DNA from: RGIG8244 sp045639325
GTDB taxonomy: Bacteria > Verrucomicrobiota > Lentisphaeria > Victivallales > UBA1829
DNA: 64,000 nt
Assembly (NCBI GenBank): GCA_045639325.1
Contig: JAZUCU010000058.1
Location: 1 to 64,000 of the forward strand
Direction of reading: 5' to 3'
How positions within the stretch are numbered: the stretch's first letter is position 1; the number at the start of each line of letters is the position of its first letter. A program made the position numbers and the translations under genes. Under the pieces are notes generated by a model that did no database searches, was not told the DNA's origin, and was given only the letters and a program-made list of their open reading frames with translations. Below, in pieces: positions 26,920-34,163 of the stretch.

Positions 26920-27981
26920 TTATTTTCTTTTCCTGACTGAAACCGGCCCCAGAGTATCGCCGGGGATCAGGTCGCTGTAAATCAACTGTCGCAGAACAGT
27001 CCGTTTTTCCGGATCCTGCAGACAATATTCCGCACTCTGTCTGCCCAATTCTTCCAGGGATGCCGGGAAAATCGCGAAATTGGGAACGAATTGACCAAAG
27101 GGTTCTGCATCATCCCCGCAGGAAATCAGACTCATGTCGCGCGGAATGGAAATTCCGTGTTTATTGATGGCGGAATAGGCACCGTATGCCAGGTAACAGG
27201 ATGTGGCAATCAAAGCGGTCGGGCAATCCGCAGAACGGAGAATGGAATCCGTAATATTTTCTGCCGATTGAATGTAAAGTTCCCGTTCGCAAATGGAGTT
27301 CATCGGGTACAGTTTCAAATTCACACCGAAGTCTTCCGATGCCATGCGGCTGCCTTTCACAATTCCCCAACTTCCCGGGCCATGCTTGGGATCGGTGTAA
27401 TTATCGAATACAATCAAACCGATATTCCGGTGTCCGTAATTGTACAGCGTACGGACTGCTTCATAACCGACGCGGATATAATCCCGGCTGAAAACCGGAA
27501 ATTGCCGCCAGAAATCCACCAGCAGTTGAACGACCGGGATTCCCCGTTTTGCCAGTGCTTCATAAGCCGTCTGATTGGTTTGATCATTTTCCAGTATCGG
27601 AATCGTGATAATGCCATCCAGATGGGTAACGTGGGACGTTTGCAGATTGTAGGTTTCGTCCGCCAGGTTGTCCGACGGATAAACGATAATGTCGTAATCA
27701 TGTTGAGAGCAGGCCTGACGGATTCCCCGGAGAAGACGGTTCTGCAAATACCAGTTGTTTGTGGTATAGAAGAAGCCCAGCAGATAAGATTTATTTGCCT
27801 GAATGGCACGGGCTGATACATTGGGTTTGTAATTATACTGTTCCGCAATTTTGAGAATCTTTTCCCGCGTCTGTGCGGACAAATGCACATTGGAATTTTT
27901 TTTGGAAAAAACAGTGCTGACTGAGCCCACGGATACGCCCGCCAGTCTGGCAATATCTTTGATTGTGATTTTCTTCGTCAT
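26920..27981 (-). CDS. LacI-family transcriptional regulator, probably autoregulated
   Basis: 353 residues. The DNA-binding end reads ITIKDIARLAGVSVGSVSTVFSKKNSNVHLSAQTREKI, with hinge YNYKPNVSARAIQANKSYLLG. The effector domain has FFYTTNNWYLQNRLLRGI, GIITIPILEND, VPYVAV-type and PRDMSLISCGDD segments. The promoter at 28021-28049 is followed directly by a perfect palindromic operator at 28001-28016. The DUF4838 gene begins 46 bases after the stop with no clear promoter, so the regulator heads the operon and most likely represses its own transcription until a breakdown product binds. Confidence 0.92.
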   Translation of the reverse strand: MTKKITIKDIARLAGVSVGSVSTVFSKKNSNVHLSAQTREKILKIAEQYNYKPNVSARAIQANKSYLLGFFYTTNNWYLQNRLLRGIRQACSQHDYDIIVYPSDNLADETYNLQTSHVTHLDGIITIPILENDQTNQTAYEALAKRGIPVVQLLVDFWRQFPVFSRDYIRVGYEAVRTLYNYGHRNIGLIVFDNYTDPKHGPGSWGIVKGSRMASEDFGVNLKLYPMNSICERELYIQSAENITDSILRSADCPTALIATSCYLAYGAYSAINKHGISIPRDMSLISCGDDAEPFGQFVPNFAIFPASLEELGRQSAEYCLQDPEKRTVLRQLIYSDLIPGDTLGPVSVRKRK

Positions 27982-28000
27982 AAGCTGTTTTTTCTCCGGT

Positions 28001-28016
28001 AATGAAACGTTTCATT
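28001..28016. promoter_or_regulatory. LacI-type operator AATGAAACGTTTCATT
   Basis: A perfect 16-bp palindrome with the central CG typical of LacI-family operators. It lies 4 bases downstream of the -10 element of the lacI-like gene at 26920-27981, overlapping the expected transcription start. Confidence 0.75.
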
Positions 28017-28020
28017 GGCT

Positions 28021-28049
28021 AATATAATAATCCAAATCCTGTTTGTCAA
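28021..28049 (-). promoter_or_regulatory. Promoter of the LacI/DUF4838 operon
   Basis: Minus-strand TTGACA (28049-28044) and TATATT (28026-28021) with the optimal 17-base spacer. Confidence 0.7.
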
Positions 28050-28111
28050 GTTTTTTTATAAAAAAAGCTGCAAATTTTTCCTGCATTTTTCGGATTGTTG
28101 ATTGTTATAAC

Positions 28112-28139
28112 TTGCTTTTTTACATAACGGCTGTATAGT
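28112..28139 (+). promoter_or_regulatory. Promoter of the repeat-protein gene
   Basis: TTGCTT (28112-28117), 16-base spacer, TATAGT (28134-28139), about 30 bases before the start codon. An AAGGAG ribosome site follows. Confidence 0.45.
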
Positions 28140-28169
28140 AATTGCAAGCAAAGAAGAAAGGAGTTTTCC

Positions 28170-28640
28170 ATGATGAAAAAATTTACCTTGATCGCATTCA
28201 TTATTTCCGTTGCTTTCGTTTTGTGTGCTCAGCGTACCAATTACCGGGATGCCTCCGGCAGATCAAGCGGGTCTGCAACAACGCATGGCAATAAAACAAC
28301 GTTCCGTGACAGTTCCGGGCGAATCACCGGGACTGCAACCAAAAGCGGAAACCGTACCATTTATCGGGATGCCTCCGGACGGACAGTCGGCTCTTCCACC
28401 CAAAACGGTAACCGGACGACGTACCGGGATGCATCCGGGCGTTACGCCGGGAGTTCCACACAACATGGTTCAACAACCGTTTATCGCGATGCTTCCGGAA
28501 GAAAAGATGGCAGTGCCACGCAAAACGGCAGCCGTACCACATACCGGGATGCCTCCGGACGTTATACGGGCAGTGCATCCGCAACCGGTAACGGAACGGT
28601 TTATCGTGACGGCTTCAACAGAACACAAAGCAAAAAGTAA
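28170..28640 (+). CDS. Secreted protein built of 20-residue YRDASGR repeats
   Basis: 156 residues: a signal peptide (MMKKFTLIAFIISVAFVLCA) followed by six full and one partial copy of a 20-residue unit with the core YRDASGR and a GSxTxxGxxT linker (residues 23-142), then a basic end. The spacing is invariant and the variable positions are Ser, Thr, Gln and Asn rich, which suggests a beta-solenoid or elongated beta-hairpin array. The DNA repeat period is 60 bases but codons vary between copies, so the array is not fresh. The ATG has AAGGAG 8 bases upstream. Function is unknown; an extracellular or periplasmic structural or binding role is inference. It is a single gene abutting the convergent copper ATPase gene. 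Confidence 0.82.
   Translation: MMKKFTLIAFIISVAFVLCAQRTNYRDASGRSSGSATTHGNKTTFRDSSGRITGTATKSGNRTIYRDASGRTVGSSTQNGNRTTYRDASGRYAGSSTQHGSTTVYRDASGRKDGSATQNGSRTTYRDASGRYTGSASATGNGTVYRDGFNRTQSKK
28236..28595 (+). repeat. Six tandem 60-bp coding repeats
   Basis: Each 60-bp unit encodes one YRDASGR module of the secreted repeat protein. A seventh partial unit runs to 28637. Copies diverge at silent and linker positions. Confidence 0.85.
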
Positions 28641-30548
28641 TTATTTGATATAGCAAAGTCGCAAAGCGTTGATCACCACGCACAGAGAACTTGCGCACAT
28701 GGCAGCGGCTCCGGCAGCCGGCGGCAGAAGCCATCCGGTCAACGGGTAAAACACGCCCGCCGCCAGTGGAATCGCAAGTACATTATAAGCAAATGCCCAG
28801 AACAGGTTGATTTTGATGTTGCGGACAACGGCACGGGAAATCATGACCGTTTCCGCCGCCGGGAGCAAGCCCTGACGCATCAGAATCACGTCTGCTGAAT
28901 CAATGGCAATATCGGTTCCGCCGCAAACGGCAATTCCCACATCGGCACGGTGCAATGCCGGAGCATCGTTGATGCCGTCTCCCACCATGGCAACGATTTC
29001 GCCCTGATCCTGCAAGGTGCGGATGATGTTTTCTTTATCTTCGGGGAGAACTCCGGCTTGATATTCTGTGATTCCGCATTGTTCCGCCACAGCCTTTGCC
29101 GTTACGGCACGGTCACCGGTCAACATCACGGGTTTGATGTGCAATTCTTTCAGAATTTTCAATGTGGTAAGGGTATCATCCCGCAACGGGTCGTGAATAC
29201 TGATCGCACCATAATATTTGCCATCCCAGGCGAAATACAGTTGCGTTTCTGCATCTTCAGATGGGACATCTTTGGAAAGGGAAAGAAAATCCCGGTTTCC
29301 GCCGATGGCTTTCTTGCCGTCACAAAAAGCCTGTATGCCACGTCCGGGGATGACTTGAAAATCGGTACAGGGCTTTGCTGTAATCGGATATTTTTTTCCT
29401 GCATCAAGAATTGCTTTTGCGTAGGGGTGACGGGATCCGGATTCCAAAGAAACGGCAAGTGTCAGCAATTCTTCTTTTGTTATGCCGTCGGCAGGGAGAA
29501 ATTTGGATACCGTCGGTTGTCCGGTTGTCAGCGTCCCGGTTTTATCAAAGACGATTGCCGTGATCTTTCCTGCGGTTTCCAGAGCTTCGCCGCTTCGGAA
29601 TAATATAGAGCGTTCTGCTGCTCTGCCGGAGCCAGCCATAACCGCCAATGGTGTGGCAAGCCCCAGGGCGCAGGGACAGCTGATCAAAAGAACTGCGATC
29701 CCGGCAGTCATGGCAAAGGACAATTCTGCATCAAGAAGAAGCCATACGCAGAAGGTCAGGATTGCCAGAAGGATGATGAGCGGGACGAATTTTCCGCTTA
29801 CAGAATCTGCCAGTCTGGAGATCCGTAATTTCTTAGTGCCGGTTTCCCGGATCAGGGCAATGATGCGTGCAAGAGAGGTATCTTCCCCGACTGCCGATGC
29901 TTGAAAATGAAAACAGCCGTCGATGTTCAAGGTTCCCGCGCGGACAAAGGCATCTTTTTCCCGATGGATGAGGTCGCTTTCGCCGGTTACGGTGGATTCA
30001 TCCAGCACGCCGCTGCCTTGTACGATGATGCCGTCAACCGGAATCTGGTCGCCGGGCCGGATGATTACGGTCTGACCTTTCCGGATATCTTTGACTTTGA
30101 CGGAGATTTCTTTGCCATCCTGCAGAATGGTAGCGGTTTCGGGTGTCAGCCGGACGAGTTTTGAAATGACATCGGCGGCATGACGTTTTGTTTTGCCTTC
30201 CAGAAATTTACCGAAAGAGACGAGAACGAGGATCATCCCCGATGCTTCAAAATAGAGGTGTCCTCTGCCATGATCTGCGATCATAAGTCCGAGGCTGTAA
30301 ACAACGCCGGTTCCAGCGCCGAGCGCGACTAACGTATCCATAGCCGGTGCGCCGTGGAGTAACGTTTTGACTCCATTGACGAACCAGTTGCGATGAATAA
30401 AAAGAATGGGCAGCAGAAGGGCAAACTGAAGAATTCCGTTCCATATTCCCGTCACGCCGGGAAATCCATGCATCGCCTGATAAATCAGGGGAATGAGGAA
30501 CAGAAACGGAATGATCAGGATTTGCCAAAGAGACGGCTCAGAAGATTC
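28641..30548 (-). CDS. copA: Copper-translocating P-type ATPase, -1 frame part of a frameshifted copA
   Basis: P1B-type heavy-metal ATPase exporting Cu(I). This frame has no start of its own with a ribosome site: the first ATG (30473) lies inside the first membrane helix (WQILIIPFLFLIPLIYQAMHG), while the frame is open back to the A10 run at 30549-30558. Entering by a -1 slip from the upstream HMA gene gives a protein of 709 residues (74 + 635), a normal CopA length. Motifs in order: TGES in the actuator domain, the metal-binding ISCPCALG helix, the phosphorylated DKTGTLTTG, SRHPYAKAI, GDGINDAPALHRADVG, and the end helix CASSLCVVINALRL. Read as two genes, the pump would lack its start and metal-binding domain. 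A simple indel in the homopolymer is the alternative. Confidence 0.88.
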   Translation of the reverse strand, partial: ESSEPSLWQILIIPFLFLIPLIYQAMHGFPGVTGIWNGILQFALLLPILFIHRNWFVNGVKTLLHGAPAMDTLVALGAGTGVVYSLGLMIADHGRGHLYFEASGMILVLVSFGKFLEGKTKRHAADVISKLVRLTPETATILQDGKEISVKVKDIRKGQTVIIRPGDQIPVDGIIVQGSGVLDESTVTGESDLIHREKDAFVRAGTLNIDGCFHFQASAVGEDTSLARIIALIRETGTKKLRISRLADSVSGKFVPLIILLAILTFCVWLLLDAELSFAMTAGIAVLLISCPCALGLATPLAVMAGSGRAAERSILFRSGEALETAGKITAIVFDKTGTLTTGQPTVSKFLPADGITKEELLTLAVSLESGSRHPYAKAILDAGKKYPITAKPCTDFQVIPGRGIQAFCDGKKAIGGNRDFLSLSKDVPSEDAETQLYFAWDGKYYGAISIHDPLRDDTLTTLKILKELHIKPVMLTGDRAVTAKAVAEQCGITEYQAGVLPEDKENIIRTLQDQGEIVAMVGDGINDAPALHRADVGIAVCGGTDIAIDSADVILMRQGLLPAAETVMISRAVVRNIKINLFWAFAYNVLAIPLAAGVFYPLTGWLLPPAAGAAAMCASSLCVVINALRLCYIK

Positions 30549-30769
30549 TTTTTTTTTTCGCCGTCGACGGATGCTTTGAATCCGGCATTGACAACGGTTT
30601 TTACGATATCTTCTTTTGAAACTTTGTCATCTTCATATTCCACGACCATTTCTCCGGTGGAGAGATTGATTTCGACCGTGACGACACCGTTCATGGCTTT
30701 TACATCTTTTTCGATGTGGGAGGAACAGCCTGCGCAGCGCATTCCCTGAATGTGAAATAATGTTTTCAT
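30515..30769 (-). CDS. copZ: HMA-domain copper chaperone, zero-frame product at the copA frameshift site
   Basis: 84 residues forming one heavy-metal-associated domain: the metal site GMRCAGCSSHIEK (Cys12 and Cys15), then VTVEINLSTGEMVVEYEDDKVS and the end of the ferredoxin-like fold at about residue 67. After three lysines encoded by the A10 run only ten residues follow before a stop. It can act alone as a CopZ-like copper chaperone. By a -1 slip on A AAA AAG it becomes the N-terminal domain of the ATPase. It has a strong promoter (30807-30834) and an AAGGA site upstream of its ATG, whereas the ATPase frame has neither. Confidence 0.88.
   Translation of the reverse strand: MKTLFHIQGMRCAGCSSHIEKDVKAMNGVVTVEINLSTGEMVVEYEDDKVSKEDIVKTVVNAGFKASVDGEKKKNLLSRLFGKS
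30548..30558 (-). promoter_or_regulatory. A10-G slippery tract with in-frame A AAA AAG heptamer, candidate -1 frameshift site
   Basis: Ten A residues followed by G on the minus strand. In the HMA reading frame the codons are GAA AAA AAA AAG, so the heptamer at 30554-30548 is the classical dnaX-type slippery sequence. The ATPase frame is -1 relative to it, exactly as a slip would give. A perfect palindrome CCGTCGACGG lies just upstream; no strong downstream hairpin is obvious. Confidence 0.75.
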
Positions 30770-30783
30770 TATTGATAAATTCC

Positions 30784-30797
30784 TTGAATCAGTTCAA
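30784..30797. promoter_or_regulatory. Inverted repeat downstream of the copA promoter, possible operator
   Basis: TTGAA and TTCAA arms separated by four bases, placed about 10-23 bases downstream of the -10 box. The position suits a repressor; the repeat does not match a copper-regulator site I know. Confidence 0.35.
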
Positions 30798-30806
30798 TAT
30801 GCTGTA

Positions 30807-30834
30807 ACTATACCATAAAAATTGAAAAAGTCAA
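30807..30834 (-). promoter_or_regulatory. Promoter of the copZ/copA gene
   Basis: Minus-strand TTGACT (30834-30829) and TATAGT (30812-30807), spacer 16 bases, close to the consensus. Confidence 0.6.
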
Positions 30835-30894
30835 ATTCTATGCTTGTTTTTTTTATTATCCGTGTTATTTTACGGGAGAAGCAAGAGGTGAATC

Positions 30895-31656
30895 ATGAAT
30901 TATGACATGCAATGTTTTTTGGAAGATTTTGACCATGCCGGGAATGTCAATATCCTGACCGGTGCCGGTGTCTCCACGTTATCCGGTATTCCGGATTTTC
31001 GTGGTAAAAACGGATTTTATTCCGGCGGCGATTTATGGAACGGGTACCGGAAAGAAGATTTATTTGATATTGATTTCTTCCATAAAAAGCCGGAAGTCTT
31101 TTACCGTTTTGCTTTGGAATATCTTTACCCGATGCTGGAAAAAGAACCTTCCTGTGCTCATATTCTTGCTGCTGAATTACAGAAACGCAAGATGTGCGGC
31201 AGAATCTATACCCAGAATATTGATGCACTCCACAGCAAAGCCGGAGCGGCCGAAGTCGCAGAGCTGCACGGAACCATGCAATACAGTAAATGCTTGCGCT
31301 GTTCAAAACGTTTTACGGCGGGTGAAGTTCTGCCGATGATGAAAGAATCACAAGTCCCGCGTTGTCCAGCCTGTTCCGGATTGATCAAGCCGGAGGTTGT
31401 ATTCTTCGGCGAGAACCTCCCGGAAGAGGCGCTGGATCATGCGATTTATGATTGCGAAAATACCGATATCCTGTTGGTCATGGGGACAAGTCTGACTGTC
31501 CAGCCGGTGGCATCGTTACCGGTCATTGCCTATCGGAACAACCGGAAAGTTATCATTGTCAACGACCGTGAAACGCCCTGTGACCGTATGGCGGATTATA
31601 TTTTCCGTGACATTCAGGAATTTTGTTTTTCGATGAGCAATTATCTCAAATTATAA
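30895..31656 (+). CDS. Sir2-family NAD-dependent protein deacylase
   Basis: 253-residue sirtuin that removes acyl groups from lysines at the cost of NAD+. Motifs: the NAD-binding ILTGAGVSTLSGIPDFRG (about residues 20-37), the catalytic YTQNIDALH with ELHGTM (His base), four zinc cysteines as CLRC and CPAC around residues 130-160, and GTSLTVQPVASLP and IVNDRETP near the end. The N-terminus is slightly longer than CobB. An AGAGGTG ribosome site precedes the ATG. It converges on and overlaps the end of the ROK kinase gene by 6 bases. Single gene, no clear pathway link. Confidence 0.9.
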   Translation: MNYDMQCFLEDFDHAGNVNILTGAGVSTLSGIPDFRGKNGFYSGGDLWNGYRKEDLFDIDFFHKKPEVFYRFALEYLYPMLEKEPSCAHILAAELQKRKMCGRIYTQNIDALHSKAGAAEVAELHGTMQYSKCLRCSKRFTAGEVLPMMKESQVPRCPACSGLIKPEVVFFGENLPEEALDHAIYDCENTDILLVMGTSLTVQPVASLPVIAYRNNRKVIIVNDRETPCDRMADYIFRDIQEFCFSMSNYLKL

Positions 31657-32634
31657 TCCCGCCGCAATTGCCAGACTTGCTATATCACCGATCGCTTCAC
31701 CCAATTCCGCGGGGACAACACGGCAAACTTTTGCGGAGAGGTCGAGGGCTTCTTCCGCGATGACTTCTTCCATTGTTGTCCGGAGCAGATTTTCCGATCT
31801 TGCAAAAACACTGCCGATAACGATTCGTTCCGGATTCAGAATGTCGATGAGAATGGAAAGTCCATAACCCAGTTTGCGTCCACATTCCTCATACACCGCA
31901 AGAGCATCTTTATCACCTGCATTGGCATGATCCGCAAGCAGTTTTGCGGTGATGGATGACAATGCGTTTTCATCGGGACACCATGCGACGGGTGTGCCGT
32001 TCTGCAATGCTTTTTCCGCCATCATTTTACCCTGCTGCGCCAAACCGCCGCCGGAACACCAGCCTTCAAAGGAGCCATATTTTCCATAACCGGCAGGACC
32101 GTCGGGTGTCAGGCGGATATGACCACATTCCCCTGCATTTCCGTTATGCCCCCGGAGCAGGTTGCCATCGGCAATGATGCCAGCGCCGAGACCGGTACCG
32201 AAAGTCAGAAAGATCATATTTTTCGAGCCGCGCCCGGCACCGAATTTCCATTCCGCCAGAGCACAGGCGTTTGCGTCGTTTTCCAGTTTTGCTTTCAAGC
32301 CGGTATGTGCTTCTACAATGTCGACGGCATGCACATCTTTCCAATGAGGCAGGTTGGGGGGCGCAAGAATGTAGCCCTTGTCAGGATCCTGCGGACTGCC
32401 GCAGCTGATTCCGATTCCGCGTACATTATCTTTTGAGACCTGATTTTCTTCCAGCAATTCCAGAAGCAGATCACAGAGATGATGCAGACATTTTTCCGGA
32501 TCGGGATAATCTGCGGTTGCAATTTTCTTTTTTCCGCAAATCCGGATGGTGTCGTTATCCGAAATTTCGCCAAGGACAGCTGCGCATTTTGTTCCGCCGA
32601 TATCAAGTCCAGCTGCAAAGTTCTTTACGTTCAT
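31651..32634 (-). CDS. ROK-family sugar kinase
   Basis: 327-residue ROK kinase, likely phosphorylating glucose or an N-acetylhexosamine. Motifs: the ATP-phosphate loop GLDIGGTKCAAVLG at the N-terminus, ENDANACALAEWKFG with the catalytic Asp, TFGTGLGAGII, and NAGECGHI for sugar binding. The usual ROK zinc motif (CxCGxxGCxE) is replaced by GYGKYGSFEGWCSGGG, so the structural zinc seems lost. The cell therefore has two unlike ROK proteins in this window. It lies a few bases after the DUF3842 gene and probably forms an operon with it. Confidence 0.87.
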   Translation of the reverse strand: MNVKNFAAGLDIGGTKCAAVLGEISDNDTIRICGKKKIATADYPDPEKCLHHLCDLLLELLEENQVSKDNVRGIGISCGSPQDPDKGYILAPPNLPHWKDVHAVDIVEAHTGLKAKLENDANACALAEWKFGAGRGSKNMIFLTFGTGLGAGIIADGNLLRGHNGNAGECGHIRLTPDGPAGYGKYGSFEGWCSGGGLAQQGKMMAEKALQNGTPVAWCPDENALSSITAKLLADHANAGDKDALAVYEECGRKLGYGLSILIDILNPERIVIGSVFARSENLLRTTMEEVIAEEALDLSAKVCRVVPAELGEAIGDIASLAIAAGL

Positions 32635-32638
32635 ATTT

Positions 32639-33058
32639 TTATTTATCCTTTGTATTTAACAGGTTTGCAAGTTCATCCACGGCACATTGAATCAGACGTG
32701 ACATGGTGGTGTTGGCGATTCCGGCAACGATGGTTCCGCATTGATTGAATGGCACCAGGATCCGTTTCGCATTGCTCTGTGCCACAGCGGTTGCCATGGC
32801 AGGGGTAATTTCGCCATGTAATGAGTCGGCAATCACAATCCCGATGGGACCGATGATCACATCCGCGTGACGGCATCCGACGATGACGGCATTCTCTCCG
32901 GTTGCGGCATGGTCTGCACCTGCTTTGAGCATAGCAGAGGCGGCAATGGAGTTGGTCCCGACGGCATGGAGTTCCAGTTGAGGAAATCGTTCCCGGATGG
33001 CTGTCACAAGCTGTTTGCCTGCGCCGCCGCCAAGGGCATCTATAATCAATATGTGCAT
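32639..33058 (-). CDS. DUF3842 family protein
   Basis: 139 residues starting MHILIIDALGGGAGKQLV; AAAGGATC lies upstream of this ATG, and the longer reading to 33154 overlaps rluA. The sequence has a Rossmann-like beginning and a conserved ADHAATGENAVIVGCRHADVIIGPIGIVIADSLHGEITPAMA core, as in DUF3842 proteins of Firmicutes and related anaerobes. No catalytic residues are known and the function is unestablished. It ends four bases before the ROK kinase gene and follows rluA. Confidence 0.83.
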   Translation of the reverse strand: MHILIIDALGGGAGKQLVTAIRERFPQLELHAVGTNSIAASAMLKAGADHAATGENAVIVGCRHADVIIGPIGIVIADSLHGEITPAMATAVAQSNAKRILVPFNQCGTIVAGIANTTMSRLIQCAVDELANLLNTKDK

Positions 33059-33074
33059 GTTATATATGATCCTT

Positions 33075-34058
33075 TCATTTATTTTCATTGTTTGAAGCAG
33101 AAAATGCAATTTCCTGATCCAGAATTTTCTGCATATCTTCCGGCATTGGCGCATTCAGTTCAAGCATTTCTCCTGTGAACGGGGAACGGAATCGGAGATA
33201 TGCCGCATGCAATGCCTGATGATCCAGACGCAATAATATCCGGTCGGCATCGGTCATGGTGTCATCAATATACCGTACAAAAATTGCCGGATCAGGCCCG
33301 TACATCTTGTCGCCGAGGAGGGGGAATCCGGAAGAACACAAGGTTGCCCGGATCTGATGGAGTCTGCCTGTTTGCAATTTACATTCCACCGCGCTGATCT
33401 GCCCGTTGGTTCCGAGGAGACGGAACGTGGTGGATGATGTTTCTTTTTCCACATTGCCGGGATCGTGGAGTGTAAAACGGCGTTTTTTCCGGACGATGCA
33501 ATCCACTTCCTGAGAGAGATAACCTTCTGCCGTCATGGTTTCCGGAAAACTGCCATATACCAATGCAATATAAACTTTCTCCGGGCTTTCTGCCAGAAAT
33601 TGTTCCGCCAGTCTGCCTGCGGCTTTCGGCGTCTTCGCAAAAAGCGTGATCCCGGATGTTTCCCGATCCAGCCGGTTCACAGGGTGTACAGTTCCGTATT
33701 GACTCCGCAGCAGCATGGAGAGGGTATTATTGAAATAACATCCGGATGGATGCACGGGGAGGTTGGGCGGCTTGTTGACCGCAATGATATCATCATTTTC
33801 CAGAATGACCTGATAATTGGTATTGACATCGGGTTCTGCCGCCGTTTCCGGCGGGATGAATTCCAGTTCTTCGCCACCGTGGAGGATTTTGGATGGTCTG
33901 AATTGTTTTCCGTTAAGAAGGATGTTTCCGCCTTTGATCAATTGTTCCCATTGGTTCCGGGAAAAGTACGTGAAGCGGCCTGCCAGATAGCGGTCGAGCC
34001 GCGTTCCGGCATATTCTCCCGGTATCACAGACCGGATAATCCGTTCATTTTTATCCAT
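33075..34058 (-). CDS. RluA-family RNA pseudouridine synthase
   Basis: 327 residues. An N-terminal S4-like RNA-binding domain (GTRLDRYLAGRFTYFSRNQWEQLIKGGNILLNGK, residues 17-50) precedes the synthase domain with the catalytic motif HPVNRLDRETSGITLFAKT, in which the Asp attacks uridine. Further signatures are AVNKPPNLPVHPS, EKVYIALVYG, QTGRLHQIRATLCSSGFPLLGDKMYG and LDHQALHAAYLRF. Which rRNA or tRNA site it modifies cannot be told. Divergent from ffh, with about 100 bases between the two starts. Confidence 0.9.
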   Translation of the reverse strand: MDKNERIIRSVIPGEYAGTRLDRYLAGRFTYFSRNQWEQLIKGGNILLNGKQFRPSKILHGGEELEFIPPETAAEPDVNTNYQVILENDDIIAVNKPPNLPVHPSGCYFNNTLSMLLRSQYGTVHPVNRLDRETSGITLFAKTPKAAGRLAEQFLAESPEKVYIALVYGSFPETMTAEGYLSQEVDCIVRKKRRFTLHDPGNVEKETSSTTFRLLGTNGQISAVECKLQTGRLHQIRATLCSSGFPLLGDKMYGPDPAIFVRYIDDTMTDADRILLRLDHQALHAAYLRFRSPFTGEMLELNAPMPEDMQKILDQEIAFSASNNENK

Positions 34059-34094
34059 TATCAAACTTTTTTCAGGAAAACATTGCGTTTTGAT

Positions 34095-34122
34095 TTGAAA
34101 TTTCCGTGTTTATTGCTATAAT
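34095..34122 (+). promoter_or_regulatory. Promoter of ffh
   Basis: TTGAAA (34095-34100), 16-base spacer, TATAAT (34117-34122), a perfect -10 box. A GGAG site lies 10 bases before the ATG. Confidence 0.65.
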
Positions 34123-34163
34123 ATAGCACGATATATTAGTTATTACAATGGAGAAATAGTTTT

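Noticed and set aside
25239..26936. 565-residue open frame on plus opposite the DUF4838 gene
   Set aside because: The complement of a gene with a signal peptide and clear domains; no start signal and no recognisable motif.
28236..28637. CRISPR array
   Set aside because: The 60-bp units are coding, in frame, degenerate between copies, and have no constant repeat with unique spacers.
28641..30473. Stand-alone, truncated copper ATPase starting at the ATG at 30473
   Set aside because: That ATG lies within the first membrane helix, has no ribosome site, and the frame remains open upstream to the slippery A-tract.
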